Part shown: positions 54,201-62,881 of the stretch, one piece after another
How positions within the stretch are numbered: the first letter of the stretch is position 1
Layout of the letters: every line of letters starts with the position of its first letter
Source of the DNA: Nitratireductor indicus C115
GTDB lineage: Bacteria > Pseudomonadota > Alphaproteobacteria > Rhizobiales > Rhizobiaceae
Direction: 5' to 3'
Assembly (NCBI RefSeq): GCF_000300515.1
Contig: NZ_AMSI01000005.1
Coordinates: 124,001 to 188,000 of the forward strand
DNA: 64,000 nucleotides
Notes under the pieces: generated by a model
The model's input: only the letters and a program-made list of their open reading frames with translations
Databases searched by the model: none
Told to the model about the DNA's origin: nothing
Position numbers and translations under genes: made by a program

Positions 54201-55484
54201 TCAGATCTTGGCGAGCGCCTGCTCCAGATCGCCGATCACATCCTCGACATCCTCGATACCAACCGACAGACGGATCACATCGGGGCCAGCTCCTGCCGCC
54301 ACCTTCTGCTCGTCGGTGAGCTGACGGTGCGTTGTGGAGGCCGGGTGGATGATGAGCGATTTGGTATCGCCGATATTGGCAAGGTGCGAGAAGAGCTCGA
54401 CACCCTCCACCACCTTCACGCCTGCGTCGAAGCCACCCTTCAGGCCGAAGGTGAACACCGCACCGGCACCCTTGGGCGAATATTTCTGCATCAGAGCGTG
54501 GTTCGGGTCTTCCGGCAGGCCAGGATAGGAAACCCAGGAGACCTGATCCTGCCCGCGCAGCCATTCGGCCACCTTCAGCGCATTGTCGCAATGGCGCTGC
54601 ATGCGCAGTGCCAGCGTCTCGATCCCGGTCAGAATCTGGAATGCGTTGAACGGCGAGATGGTCGGGCCGAAATCGCGAAGCCCAAGAACCCGGCAGGCAA
54701 TGGCAAAGGCAAAATTGCCGAAGGTCTCGTGCAGAACCATGCCGCCATATTCAGGGCGCGGCTCGGAGAGCATCGGATATTTGCCCGACTTCGACCAGTC
54801 GAATGTTCCGCCGTCGACCAGCACGCCGCCCAGCGAATTGCCGTGGCCGCCCATGAATTTGGTCAGCGAGTGAAGCACGACGTCCGCGCCATGCTCGATC
54901 GGGCGCAGCAGGTAAGGCGTCGCCATGGTGTTGTCGACGATGAAGGGCAGTCCGTGACGGCGCGCAATCTCGCCAATACCGTCGAGGTCGACGAAAGTGC
55001 CGCCGGGGTTTGCAAGGCTCTCCACATAGATCGCCTGGGTGTTCTCGTCGATCTGGCTTTCGAAGCTCGACAGGTCTTCCGGGTCGGCCCAGCGCACATG
55101 CCAGTCGAAATTCTTGAAGGCATGGCCGAACTGGTTGATCGAGCCGCCGTAAAGCTTGCGCGCCGCGATGAAATTGGCGCCCGGGCGCATGATGGAATGA
55201 AAGGTGAGAAGCTGCGCCGCGTGGCCGGAAGCCGTTGCAAGAGCCGCCGTGCCGCCCTCAAGGGCCGCCACGCGTTCCTCGAGAACCGCCTGGGTGGGGT
55301 TCATGATGCGCGTGTAGATGTTGCCGAACGCCTTCAGGCCGAACAGCGAAGCCGCGTGATCGACATCGTCGAACACATAGGAAGTCGTCTGGTAGATCGG
55401 CGTCGCGCGCGCTCCTGTCGCGGGATCCGGCTGGGCGCCGGCATGAACGGCCAGCGTGTTGAAACCGGGGGTACGCTCACTCAT
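54201..55484 (-). CDS. metY: O-acetylhomoserine aminocarboxypropyltransferase (sulfhydrylase)
   Basis: A 427-residue PLP enzyme that makes homocysteine from O-acetylhomoserine and sulfide for methionine synthesis. The PLP lysine is K209, in HSLTKFMGGHG. The opening FNTLAVHAGAQPDPATGARATPIYQT is typical of the OAH sulfhydrylase branch, which is longer than cystathionine enzymes. GGAGG lies 7 bases before ATG 55484. No SAM-II riboswitch signature was found in the 226-base upstream region, which instead has a repeat fragment. Confidence 0.94.
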   Translation of the reverse strand: MSERTPGFNTLAVHAGAQPDPATGARATPIYQTTSYVFDDVDHAASLFGLKAFGNIYTRIMNPTQAVLEERVAALEGGTAALATASGHAAQLLTFHSIMRPGANFIAARKLYGGSINQFGHAFKNFDWHVRWADPEDLSSFESQIDENTQAIYVESLANPGGTFVDLDGIGEIARRHGLPFIVDNTMATPYLLRPIEHGADVVLHSLTKFMGGHGNSLGGVLVDGGTFDWSKSGKYPMLSEPRPEYGGMVLHETFGNFAFAIACRVLGLRDFGPTISPFNAFQILTGIETLALRMQRHCDNALKVAEWLRGQDQVSWVSYPGLPEDPNHALMQKYSPKGAGAVFTFGLKGGFDAGVKVVEGVELFSHLANIGDTKSLIIHPASTTHRQLTDEQKVAAGAGPDVIRLSVGIEDVEDVIGDLEQALAKI

Positions 55485-55562
55485 GACATTTCCTCCAAAT
55501 TACGACTTCGTTCCGGAAACGCCCCGCAGCCATGCCGGCCGGACGGCGCCCTGTCTGGTTGC

Positions 55563-55603
55563 TTTTTCGCATTCACGCGGGTGGCGGATGCTCTGATCCG
55601 GCC
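55563..55603 (-). repeat. Partial family-B repeat upstream of metY
   Basis: TTTTTCGCATTCACGCGGGTGGCGGATG matches the family-B part at 37398-37430 (CCGCATTCGCGCGGGCGTCGGATG). Only the internal part survives. Confidence 0.55.
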
Positions 55604-55710
55604 AAAGACTGGCCCTACTGCTTCTGCGCATAAATGTTCGGGCATCAATACAGAGGCCATCGGGGCGAAGCAAAGAAGATTTGTCCCATGGGCATGGGCA
55701 AAGCGGAAAA

Positions 55711-56232
55711 TCAGCGCTGGCGAATGCCGAAGCTCTGGAAACCCTTGCGCATCAGCGGCTTCTTCGAAGAAATCACCCTGCTGTTGACACCATTCCAACC
55801 GATTTCGCCGGCAAGGCGGGCATATTCGATCTTCGGGCAGCGGTTCATCACGACCTTGATACCCTTTTCCTCAAGGCGCGCGGCGGACGCATCGTCACGC
55901 ACGGTGAGCTGCATCCAGACCACCTTGGGTAACGGGTCCATGGCCAGAACCTCGTCCGTAACACCCGGCACGGCGGCAGAAGGGCGGAACACGTCCACCA
56001 TGTCGACCGGTTCCGGCAAGTCGGCAAGCGTCGCGAAGACAGGCCTGCCAAGGATTTCCTTGCCGGCCTGGCCGGGATTGACCGGGTGGACCGTATAGCC
56101 CTTGTCGAGCAGATATTTCGTGACGAAGAAACTCGGACGCACCTCGTTTGCCGAAGCGCCGACTATGGCAATGCTCTTCACCGAGGTCAGAATGCCCGAA
56201 ATATAGGCGTTGTCGTAGTCGTCGTGGTTCAT
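55711..56232 (-). CDS. CoA-binding domain protein (YccU-like)
   Basis: A 173-residue Rossmann-fold CoA-binding protein. VKSIAIVGASANEVRPSFFV with VHPVNPGQAGKEI is the standard CoA-binding motif pair, and NRCPKIEYARL is conserved at the end. Function of the stand-alone family is unknown. ATG 56232 has a GAGAG site and is preferred over a GTG two codons earlier. Convention puts it next to the O-acetylhomoserine sulfhydrylase gene, as here, in many alphaproteobacteria (from memory). Confidence 0.85.
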   Translation of the reverse strand: MNHDDYDNAYISGILTSVKSIAIVGASANEVRPSFFVTKYLLDKGYTVHPVNPGQAGKEILGRPVFATLADLPEPVDMVDVFRPSAAVPGVTDEVLAMDPLPKVVWMQLTVRDDASAARLEEKGIKVVMNRCPKIEYARLAGEIGWNGVNSRVISSKKPLMRKGFQSFGIRQR

Positions 56233-56379
56233 CGTCACTCTCTCAAAACATGCCTGTCAAAACGTGCCTGCAAAGCTTCGCGGACCGTCTGGCACCCCGA
56301 AATCCGGCCGAACATATCCGCCCCGGGCCGGTCATGCTACGCTGACCCTCCATCAACCGAAAATGCCGGAGTGTCACCC

Positions 56380-56712
56380 ATGGTGCGCTATCTCGTTTCC
56401 GCACTGTCCCTGCTGGTCCTTGCCGGGCCGGCGGAGGCCATATCGCGTTACAATTCAACTGCCATGAGCTGCGCGAACGCGCAAGCAAGGATCGCCCGCG
56501 AGGGCGCCGTGATCATGCGCTACCCGGCGCGCTTCACGAAAGGCCTTACCCTCTACGACCGCTACGTGATCAACGGAAATCTCTGTCCCAGCGGGCATAT
56601 AGCGGTGCGTGCCCATATTCCCACTGCCGATACGCCGGAATGCCCTGTCCTGCGCTGCAAGCTCGACATGCGCGACCGCTCGCTGCGGCATCCCTGGTTC
56701 TTCGACAACTGA
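56380..56712 (+). CDS. Small secreted cysteine-rich protein, paralogue 1
   Basis: A 110-residue protein with a signal peptide (residues 1-20, LVSALSLLVLAGPAEA) and four cysteines in the mature part. SCANAQARIAREGAVIMRYP lines up with SCRQARAAVETEGTALFQLK of the 96-residue protein encoded 242 bases downstream, and the Cys spacing and final CPVLRCK/CAPVDCK also align, so the two are paralogues. No known function. ATG 56380 has GGAG 10 bases upstream. The open frame begins much earlier, but that would add no signal peptide. Confidence 0.75.
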   Translation: MVRYLVSALSLLVLAGPAEAISRYNSTAMSCANAQARIAREGAVIMRYPARFTKGLTLYDRYVINGNLCPSGHIAVRAHIPTADTPECPVLRCKLDMRDRSLRHPWFFDN

Positions 56713-56797
56713 GCGCAAAGCACCCTTCCGGCCGGAAACGATCTGCTTCTTTCCGACCGCAATGCCCTTGTCCGACAACAGGAAAAGAAGTTTCAAT

Positions 56798-56839
56798 AAC
56801 ATAAATAAACGATAGTAAATCCTATCGTTTATTTATGTT
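56798..56839. repeat. 18-bp perfect AT-rich palindrome between the two secreted-protein paralogues
   Basis: Bases 56798-56815 (AACATAAATAAACGATAG) are the exact reverse complement of 56822-56839, with a 6-base loop TAAATC. The arms are about 22% GC in a genome above 60% GC, so it stands out. It could be a bidirectional stem for mRNA ends or an operator. Confidence 0.9.
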
Positions 56840-56953
56840 TATATGCACTTTTAACCACAAACCAGCGCCCTTTACATCTCGCCATCCCGCGCCGGCATCG
56901 CGCCGATTTCATCGCGGGGGTTGTCATCAACAGCGAGATCGAAAGGACGTTCC

Positions 56954-57244
56954 ATGCGCCATTCCCACGCCCTTGCCCTTGGTGTGGCCCTTTTCTCCAT
57001 TTCAGCCCAACAGCTCAATGCGGCAGAAAACAGCTGCCGTCAGGCCCGCGCAGCCGTCGAAACCGAGGGGACAGCTCTGTTCCAGCTCAAATCGCCAGGC
57101 GGGTTCATTGCTCCACGCTACCAGAGCTTTGCCGAAAAGGCCCCGGCCTGCACCCTCGCCGGCCTTCCCGACGAAGTCTTATACATCCCTGAAACGGAGG
57201 CCTTGGCCTGCGCTCCGGTCGACTGCAAAGCAAACGGCGCCTAA
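56954..57244 (+). CDS. Small secreted cysteine-rich protein, paralogue 2
   Basis: A 96-residue protein with a signal peptide (residues 1-23, ending QLNAAEN) and four cysteines. It shares the SC-QAR--E-G pattern, the Cys layout and the C-terminal C-x4-C motif with the protein coded upstream. Probably disulfide-bonded in the periplasm. Function unknown. ATG 56954 follows GAAAGGA. The 3' end has a 12-bp hairpin. Confidence 0.75.
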   Translation: MRHSHALALGVALFSISAQQLNAAENSCRQARAAVETEGTALFQLKSPGGFIAPRYQSFAEKAPACTLAGLPDEVLYIPETEALACAPVDCKANGA

Positions 57245-57278
57245 CCGTTGCCGGACACTTTGCAATGCCGGATATCAA

Positions 57279-57305
57279 AGGAGGCAGGCCACAGGCCTGC
57301 CTCCT
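57279..57305. terminator. Hairpin between convergent genes
   Basis: AGGAGGCAGGCC (57279-57290) pairs exactly with GGCCTGCCTCCT (57294-57305), loop ACA. No real T-run on either strand, so termination is likely only partial. It lies in the 87-base gap between the secreted protein and the enoyl-CoA hydratase. Confidence 0.6.
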
Positions 57306-57331
57306 CCAAACCGGCAAAGGCCGAAATTCCT

Positions 57332-58153
57332 CTATTTGTCCTGCCATTCGGGCGCGCGCTTCTCGATGAAGGCGCCGATCCCCTCCTCCGCGTCGCGGGC
57401 AAGCATGTTCTCGACCATTACCCGAACCGTATAATCATAGGCTTCCGAAAGGTTCATCTCCGCCTGATGATAGAAAGCCTCCTTACCGATCTTCACCGTC
57501 AAGGAGGATTTGGAGGCGACGAGCTTCGCCATGCCTTTCACCGTTTCACCCAGAGCATCGCGGGCGACCACGCGGTTCAGGAGACCGAAGCTTCGTGCTG
57601 TCTCTGCGTCCATCATCTCGCCGGTCAAAAGCATTTCCATGGCGTGTTTGCGGGAGACATTGCGCGACAGCGCCACCATGGGCGTTGAGCAGAACAGGCC
57701 GATATTGACGCCGGGCGTCGCAAAGCGTGACACGTCGCTCGCCACCGCCAGATCGCAGGAAGCCACGAGCTGACAGCCGGCTGCCGTCGCCACGCCATCC
57801 ACCTCGGCAATCACCGGCTTGGGATGGCGCACAATGGTCTGCATGAGACCGGCACACAGTTCCATGGTCTTTTCGAAGAAGGCCCGACCGCGATCAGTAT
57901 CCTTGCGATGCGCCGTCAATTCCTTGAGGTCGTGGCCCGCCGAGAAGAGCTTCTCGCCCGAGCGCAGGACGATAACCCGGACGCCGGCATCGTCGCGCGC
58001 ACGCTCCAAAGCCCCCTTCAAAGCCTCCATCATGGCAATGGAAAGGGCATTCGCCGGAGGATTCGCCATGGTCAGCGTCAATAATCCTTCCGCGCTCGAC
58101 GCAGAAACCAGCGGCTTCACCGCATGTTCGCCTGCCAATGCCGCTTCACCCAT
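57332..58153 (-). CDS. Enoyl-CoA hydratase/isomerase family protein
   Basis: A 273-residue crotonase-fold protein. The oxyanion-hole segments SAGHDLKEL and GVATAAGCQLVASCDLAVAS are present, as is the CoA-binding opening NPPANALSIAMMEAL. The catalytic Glu pair of true hydratases is not clear (the second region reads GVNIGLFCSTPMVALSR), as in the ECHDC3 branch, so activity is uncertain. Start ATG 58153 has GGGAGG upstream. Confidence 0.85.
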   Translation of the reverse strand: MGEAALAGEHAVKPLVSASSAEGLLTLTMANPPANALSIAMMEALKGALERARDDAGVRVIVLRSGEKLFSAGHDLKELTAHRKDTDRGRAFFEKTMELCAGLMQTIVRHPKPVIAEVDGVATAAGCQLVASCDLAVASDVSRFATPGVNIGLFCSTPMVALSRNVSRKHAMEMLLTGEMMDAETARSFGLLNRVVARDALGETVKGMAKLVASKSSLTVKIGKEAFYHQAEMNLSEAYDYTVRVMVENMLARDAEEGIGAFIEKRAPEWQDK

Positions 58154-58282
58154 CGTTTTCCTCCCGGACGAATGTTTGCCTTGAATACTCGGCTTCAGCA
58201 TAGTGCGCCTTGTCTGGCGGCTGCAATCCGGCAATTGTCTGAACCTCATGCGCCAGCAATGACATCTGCGGGAGGACGGTGA

Positions 58283-58750
58283 ATGGATCAACGGCAATTA
58301 CCTGGTGCCTATGTTCCTGTAATGGGGGCCGAGGAAGTGAACCGCTTTCTGCGGGAGGTTTTCCCCCAGGCCTGCGGCGGCGACCCGCAGGAATACCGGG
58401 CGACGGACATTCGCCCCGGCTGCTGCACGGTGCGCCTCGATGCCGGGTTCAAGCATCTACGCCCCGGAAACACGGTTTCCGGCCCTTCGCTCTTTGCCCT
58501 TGCGGATATCGGCGGGTATGTCTGCGCCCTCTCCCATATCGGGCCCGAAGCGCTGGCGGTGACCACCAATCTCAACATCAATTTCATGCGCAAGGCCGTG
58601 GCGGGCACGGTCGAGGGCCATTGCCGCATCCTCAAGCTCGGACGGCGGCTGATGATTTTCGAAGCCGAAATCGTGGCCGGTGAACACTCGGAAATCGTCG
58701 CACATGCGACCGGCACCTACTCTATTCCGCCCGTTCGAGCAGGCAGCTGA
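58283..58750 (+). CDS. PaaI-family hotdog thioesterase
   Basis: A 155-residue hotdog-fold protein. TVSGPSLFALADIGGYVCAL and VTTNLNINFMRKAVAG are the family motifs; the active-site Asp is in ALADIGG. Hydrolyses an acyl-CoA of unknown type. GGGAGGAC precedes ATG 58283. Often next to rplM-rpsI in Rhizobiales. Confidence 0.88.
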   Translation: MDQRQLPGAYVPVMGAEEVNRFLREVFPQACGGDPQEYRATDIRPGCCTVRLDAGFKHLRPGNTVSGPSLFALADIGGYVCALSHIGPEALAVTTNLNINFMRKAVAGTVEGHCRILKLGRRLMIFEAEIVAGEHSEIVAHATGTYSIPPVRAGS

Positions 58751-58870
58751 AGGGAAATTCAAGGCGAAATTTACGGTATCCAATTACCACAAAATTAAGC
58801 CATTGATTTTGCTAATTTATTTTTACAGAACTACGCATACCAGTGCTTGACGTAATCGCCCCGCACGGGT

Positions 58871-58909
58871 AGGAAACCCCAGCTGCTCCGGCTTTTCGGG
58901 GCAGTTCCT
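58871..58909 (+). promoter_or_regulatory. Structured leader upstream of rplM
   Basis: AGGAA (58871-58875) pairs with TTCCT (58905-58909), and CTGCTCCG (58883-58890) with CGGGGCAG (58897-58904) around GCTTTT. Ribosomal operons are often autoregulated through such leaders; a candidate -35 CTTGAC at 58846-58851 is just upstream, but then transcription would begin inside the stem, so promoter and hairpin cannot both be right. The region 58751-59001 contains no gene. Confidence 0.4.
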
Positions 58910-59001
58910 GTTTGGGTTGCAGTTTTTTCTTCTCGCGACACAAACAAAAGCAACAAGAAACGCCCAGCCTTCCGGCAGGGATCATGAAAGTGGAAAAACC
59001 C

Positions 59002-59466
59002 ATGAAAACCTTTTCGCAGAAGCCTGCGGAGGTGACGAAGAAGTGGATCCTGATCGACGCCGAAGGTCTCGTCGTCGGCCGTCTCGCCACCATCGTCGCC
59101 AATCGCCTGCGCGGCAAGCACAAGCCCACCTTCACCCCGCATGTGGACGATGGCGACAATGTCATCATCATCAACGCGGACAAGGTGGTCTTCACCGGCA
59201 AGAAGTACACCGACAAGAAGTACTACTGGCACACCGGCCATCCCGGCGGCATCAAGGAGCGCACCGCGCGCCAGATCATCGAGGGCCGTTTCCCGGAGCG
59301 CGTTCTTGAGAAGGCCGTCGAGCGCATGATCCCGCGCGGCCCGCTTGGCCGCCGCCAGATGAAGAATCTGCGCGTCTACGCCGGCGCTGAGCATCCGCAT
59401 GTCGCCCAGAACCCGGAGACGCTCGACGTCGCCGCCATGAGCAAGAAGAATGTGAGGGCCCAGTAA
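59002..59466 (+). CDS. rplM: 50S ribosomal protein L13
   Basis: A 154-residue ribosomal protein. [22 protein letters not shown] is the alphaproteobacterial start, and [17 protein letters not shown] and [20 protein letters not shown] the conserved core. ATG 59002 is preferred because homologues begin there; ATG 58984 six codons upstream has an AGGGA site. Followed by rpsI in a one-base overlap. Confidence 0.97.
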   Translation: MKTFSQKPAEVTKKWILIDAEGLVVGRLATIVANRLRGKHKPTFTPHVDDGDNVIIINADKVVFTGKKYTDKKYYWHTGHPGGIKERTARQIIEGRFPERVLEKAVERMIPRGPLGRRQMKNLRVYAGAEHPHVAQNPETLDVAAMSKKNVRAQ

Positions 59467-59948
59467 TGGCCGAAATCAACTCTCTCCAGGAACTGGGCGC
59501 GGCAACCGCCGCTCAGGCTCCCGAGCAGCAGGCTCCGGTCCATGTGCAGAAGCTCGACGCACAGGGCCGCGCTTACGCCACCGGCAAGCGCAAGAACGCC
59601 ATTGCCCGTGTGTGGGTGAAGCCGGGTTCCGGCAAGATCACCGTCAACGGCAAGGAATTCGCCACCTATTTCGCACGCCCGGTTCTGCAAATGATCCTGC
59701 AGCAGCCGATCGTTGCCGCCAGCCGCAACGGCCAGTACGACATCGTCGCCACGGTCGTCGGCGGTGGTCTCTCCGGTCAGGCCGGTGCTGTGCGCCACGG
59801 CATTTCCAAGGCTCTCACCCATTATGAGCCGGAACTGCGCGGCGTTCTCAAGAAGGGCGGCTTCCTGACCCGCGACAGCCGCGTGGTCGAGCGCAAAAAG
59901 TACGGCAAGGCGAAAGCCCGTCGCTCGTTCCAGTTCTCGAAGCGCTAA
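59466..59948 (+). CDS. rpsI: 30S ribosomal protein S9
   Basis: A 160-residue ribosomal protein. [18 protein letters not shown], the central [16 protein letters not shown], and the basic C-terminal tail ending FSKR that reaches into the ribosomal P site. The first 30 residues (Ala/Gln-rich) form the extension usual in Rhizobiales. Starts in TAATG with the rplM stop. Confidence 0.97.
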   Translation: MAEINSLQELGAATAAQAPEQQAPVHVQKLDAQGRAYATGKRKNAIARVWVKPGSGKITVNGKEFATYFARPVLQMILQQPIVAASRNGQYDIVATVVGGGLSGQAGAVRHGISKALTHYEPELRGVLKKGGFLTRDSRVVERKKYGKAKARRSFQFSKR

Positions 59949-59970
59949 GCTTCAGGACAGACCGAACGAA

Positions 59971-59998
59971 AAAGCGGGCCTTCGGGTCCGCTTTTTTG
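59971..59998 (+). terminator. Rho-independent terminator after rpsI
   Basis: AGCGGGCC pairs with GGTCCGCT (one G-T), loop TTCG, then TTTTTTT. Typical strong terminator. Confidence 0.92.
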
Positions 59999-60078
59999 TT
60001 GCGCGGTTTTCTGCTTGCCCCTACCCATTGGCCCCAGCCAAGGGCCGGTATGCTGAAGCCCTTGCACGGAGAAGCGCC

Positions 60079-61026
60079 ATGCCGTCGCATTCCATCGACC
60101 ACGCCTTCGCAGCCCGCTCCCTGACGGGAGCCGCCAGCGACCCGACCTATGCGGGTGCGCTCTCCTTCATGCGCCGCAAGTTTTCCAAGAATCTCAAGGG
60201 CGCCAATGCGGTTATATGGGGCATTCCCTTCGACGCGGCTGTTTCCAACCGGCCAGGCGCGCGCTTCGGGCCGCAGGCGATCCGCCGCGCCTCCGCCATC
60301 TTCGACAACGATCCGCAATATCCTTTTGAGCGCGATCTCTTCGCCGAAATGGCCGTGATCGACTATGGCGATTGCCTGCTCGACTACGGCAATCACCAGA
60401 AGACGCCGGCAACAATCGAGCGGGAAGCGGCAAAGATCCTGAAATCCGGGGCCTTTCTTCTGTCGCTTGGCGGCGACCATTTCGTCACCTGGCCGCTTCT
60501 CAAGGCCCATGCGGCGGTTCACGGGCCACTCGCCCTCGTCCAGTTCGATGCTCATCAGGACACCTGGCATGACGATGGAAAGCGCATCGATCACGGTTCC
60601 TTCGTGGGACGTGCGGTGCGTGACGGGCTGATCGATCCTGCCGCTTCCATCCAGGTCGGCATCCGCACTCACGCGCCGGAGGATTGCGGCATCCGCATCG
60701 TTCACGGCTTCGAGGTCGAGGAAATGCGCTCCGCCGAGATCGCGGCAGCGATCCTTGAGCGGGTGGGCGACCGCCCGGCCTATGTGACCTTCGACATCGA
60801 TTGCCTCGATCCGGCCTTCGCGCCGGGCACGGGCACGCCGGTCGCGGGAGGACCTTCGAGCGCCCGGATGCTTTCGGTGATACGCCAGCTCGGCGCGCTG
60901 AACATGGTCGGCGCGGATGTGGTGGAAGTGGCCCCGGCCTACGACCATGCCGACATCACGGCCATCGCGGGCGCAACCATCGCCATGCATTATCTGGGGC
61001 TTCTCGCTGAAAAGCGACGAAGATAA
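60079..61026 (+). CDS. speB: Agmatinase / ureohydrolase family protein
   Basis: A 315-residue Mn2+ ureohydrolase. The metal ligands are present in GGDHFVTWP, DAHQDTWHD and DIDCLDPAFAPGTG. SpeB splits agmatine to putrescine and urea; other family members are guanidinobutyrase and similar, so the symbol is by family likeness. ATG 60079 has GGAG 7 bases upstream. The next gene is argC, and the polyamine-type importer is nearby on the map. Confidence 0.85.
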   Translation: MPSHSIDHAFAARSLTGAASDPTYAGALSFMRRKFSKNLKGANAVIWGIPFDAAVSNRPGARFGPQAIRRASAIFDNDPQYPFERDLFAEMAVIDYGDCLLDYGNHQKTPATIEREAAKILKSGAFLLSLGGDHFVTWPLLKAHAAVHGPLALVQFDAHQDTWHDDGKRIDHGSFVGRAVRDGLIDPAASIQVGIRTHAPEDCGIRIVHGFEVEEMRSAEIAAAILERVGDRPAYVTFDIDCLDPAFAPGTGTPVAGGPSSARMLSVIRQLGALNMVGADVVEVAPAYDHADITAIAGATIAMHYLGLLAEKRRR

Positions 61027-61114
61027 GAGCTCACAGACAGATTCAACGCGCTCGCGCATTGATTCCGCATCGCGGCGCAACCAATTGAAATACGATTCTT
61101 TTCGGGAACAAGAC

Positions 61115-62044
61115 ATGACGGCGAAAATCTTCATCGATGGCGAACATGGCACCACGGGTCTGCAGATCAGGACACGGCTTGCCGAGCGCCGCGACATCGA
61201 GGTCATTTCCATCCCGCCGGAAAAGCGGAAGGACGCCGACGCCCGCGCGGAATTCCTCAATGCCGCCGATATCGCCATACTGTGCCTGCCCGACGACGCG
61301 GCGCGCGAGAGCGTTTCGCTCATCGAGAACAACACGACACGCGTCATCGATGCCTCCACCGCGCACCGTGTGAGCGATGGCTGGACGTACGGCTTCGCCG
61401 AGATGGACAAAACCCAGACGGATGCCATCCGCTCGGCCGGCCGCGTTGCCAATCCGGGCTGCTGGCCGCAGGGCCCGATCGCCTTCCTGCGCCCGCTTAT
61501 CAAGGCTGGGCTTCTTCCCGACAGCCTGCCTGTCACGGTGAACGGCATTTCCGGCTATTCGGGCGGCGGCCGCACCATGATCGAGGATTACGAGGCCAAG
61601 GGCGAAGACGCGCCCGAGTTCATGCCCTATGCACTGACGCTGAAGCACAAGCACGTGCCTGAACTGCAGGCCTATTCGCGCCTTTCCGGCGCACCGCTGA
61701 TGCAGCCTGCCGTCGGAAATTTCGCGCAGGGCATGCTGACGGCCCTGCCCCTTCAGCTCGGCCATCTGGACCGCGTGCCGACGGGTGCAGAGCTTCATGC
61801 CGCACTTGCTGGTCACTATGGTTCGGTCGGCGGCGTGGTGCGGGTCGCTCCGCTCGGTGACATGGAGCGCACGGGCGGTCTCGATCCCGAAAGCCATAAC
61901 GACACCAACGACATGACACTGTATGTCTTTGCCAATGACGCCCGCGCACAGGCGCTTCTGATTGCCGTCTACGACAATCTCGGAAAGGGTGCCTCCGGCG
62001 CGGCCGTGCAGAACATGGACCTGATGCTGGAAGGGCGCGACTGA
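61115..62044 (+). CDS. argC: N-acetyl-gamma-glutamyl-phosphate reductase (short type)
   Basis: A 309-residue enzyme of the short ArgC type. Catalytic C116 in NPGCWPQGPIA, NADP-binding opening IDGEHGTTGLQIRTRL, and GYSGGGRTMIEDYE. Third step of arginine synthesis. The open frame extends upstream, but ATG 61115 gives the standard start. An arginine precursor gene next to an agmatinase gene is common in Rhizobiales. Confidence 0.95.
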   Translation: MTAKIFIDGEHGTTGLQIRTRLAERRDIEVISIPPEKRKDADARAEFLNAADIAILCLPDDAARESVSLIENNTTRVIDASTAHRVSDGWTYGFAEMDKTQTDAIRSAGRVANPGCWPQGPIAFLRPLIKAGLLPDSLPVTVNGISGYSGGGRTMIEDYEAKGEDAPEFMPYALTLKHKHVPELQAYSRLSGAPLMQPAVGNFAQGMLTALPLQLGHLDRVPTGAELHAALAGHYGSVGGVVRVAPLGDMERTGGLDPESHNDTNDMTLYVFANDARAQALLIAVYDNLGKGASGAAVQNMDLMLEGRD

Positions 62045-62053
62045 GGCCCTTCC

Positions 62054-62881
62054 TTGAAACCGCCTGCCTTTCCCGTCGCGTGGAACATCGTCTCGGCTCA
62101 GCTCATGGCCGATACGCCCGCAAGCTTCGTCTGGGAGGTCCGTCGCGCTGACGGCAGCCGCGCCGTGGTCAAGGACATGAAGCCCGCCGGTCTCGAAAAC
62201 GAGAAGACCGGCGCGCGCTTCCTGCAATGGCGCAATGGCCGCGATGCAGTCAGGCTTCTGGGCTGGGAAAACCAGGCCCATCTGCTGGAGTATGCCGGCG
62301 ACCGTACGTTGCTCGACGAACTGAACGAGAAGGGTGACGAAGCGGCAAGCGAACTCGCCATTGAAATGCTCGTCCGACTGGGCGACGATTCAGCCCTTGA
62401 CACCCCTCAAGGGCTGACTCCCCTCGATGAGCATTTCCGCAGCCTCTTTACCCGCGCCGACCATGATCGGCAAAACGGTCGCGAGACACTCTTCACGGAT
62501 GCCGCGGACTGCGCGCGCAAGCTCATCGCGAACCAGCGCGACCTGCGTCCCTTGCATGGCGATTTCCACCACGAGAACATGCTTCACGGCCCGCGCGGCT
62601 GGCTCCTGATCGACCCCGCAGGCGTTTACGGCGATGCCTGCTACGATGCGGCCAATCTCTTCTACAACCCGCTCGACAGGGATGATCTGCGCGGCGATCC
62701 CGCCCGCGCCGAAAGGCTCGCCCGTCAGCTTGCGCGCCGGCTCGGGCGCGAGGAGAGCGATTTTCTCCTCTATGGTTTCGTGCATGCCTGTCTTTCGGCT
62801 TCATGGCATCTTGGGGACGACAACCGGCAAGAGGCCGAACGCAGCCTCAACGTTGCTCGCGCCGTGCACGCCGCGCTTTAG
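62054..62881 (+). CDS. Aminoglycoside/hydroxyurea phosphotransferase-like kinase
   Basis: A 275-residue APH-fold protein. The catalytic loop LHGDFHHENML and the metal-binding segment IDPAGVYGDACYDAANL are intact, matching the APH(6)/hydroxyurea-resistance family. It may phosphorylate aminoglycosides such as streptomycin or another small molecule; antibiotic resistance is not shown by sequence. Begins with a TTG at 62054, with GAGG 7 bases upstream; no ATG fits. Follows argC by 9 bases. Its TAG stop coincides with the insertion point of the IS element. Confidence 0.8.
   Translation: MKPPAFPVAWNIVSAQLMADTPASFVWEVRRADGSRAVVKDMKPAGLENEKTGARFLQWRNGRDAVRLLGWENQAHLLEYAGDRTLLDELNEKGDEAASELAIEMLVRLGDDSALDTPQGLTPLDEHFRSLFTRADHDRQNGRETLFTDAADCARKLIANQRDLRPLHGDFHHENMLHGPRGWLLIDPAGVYGDACYDAANLFYNPLDRDDLRGDPARAERLARQLARRLGREESDFLLYGFVHACLSASWHLGDDNRQEAERSLNVARAVHAAL

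Noticed and set aside
55485-55710. SAM-II riboswitch upstream of metY
   Set aside because: Expected in alphaproteobacterial met genes, but the pseudoknot core motifs are absent on the minus strand; the region holds a repeat fragment instead.
58846-58885. sigma-70 promoter for rplM
   Set aside because: CTTGAC is a good -35, but no convincing -10 stands 16-18 bases on, so not called as a feature of its own.
62054-62881. Acquired antibiotic-resistance gene
   Set aside because: Despite the fold and a nearby IS, composition and operon position match the core genome, and the IS lies after the gene.
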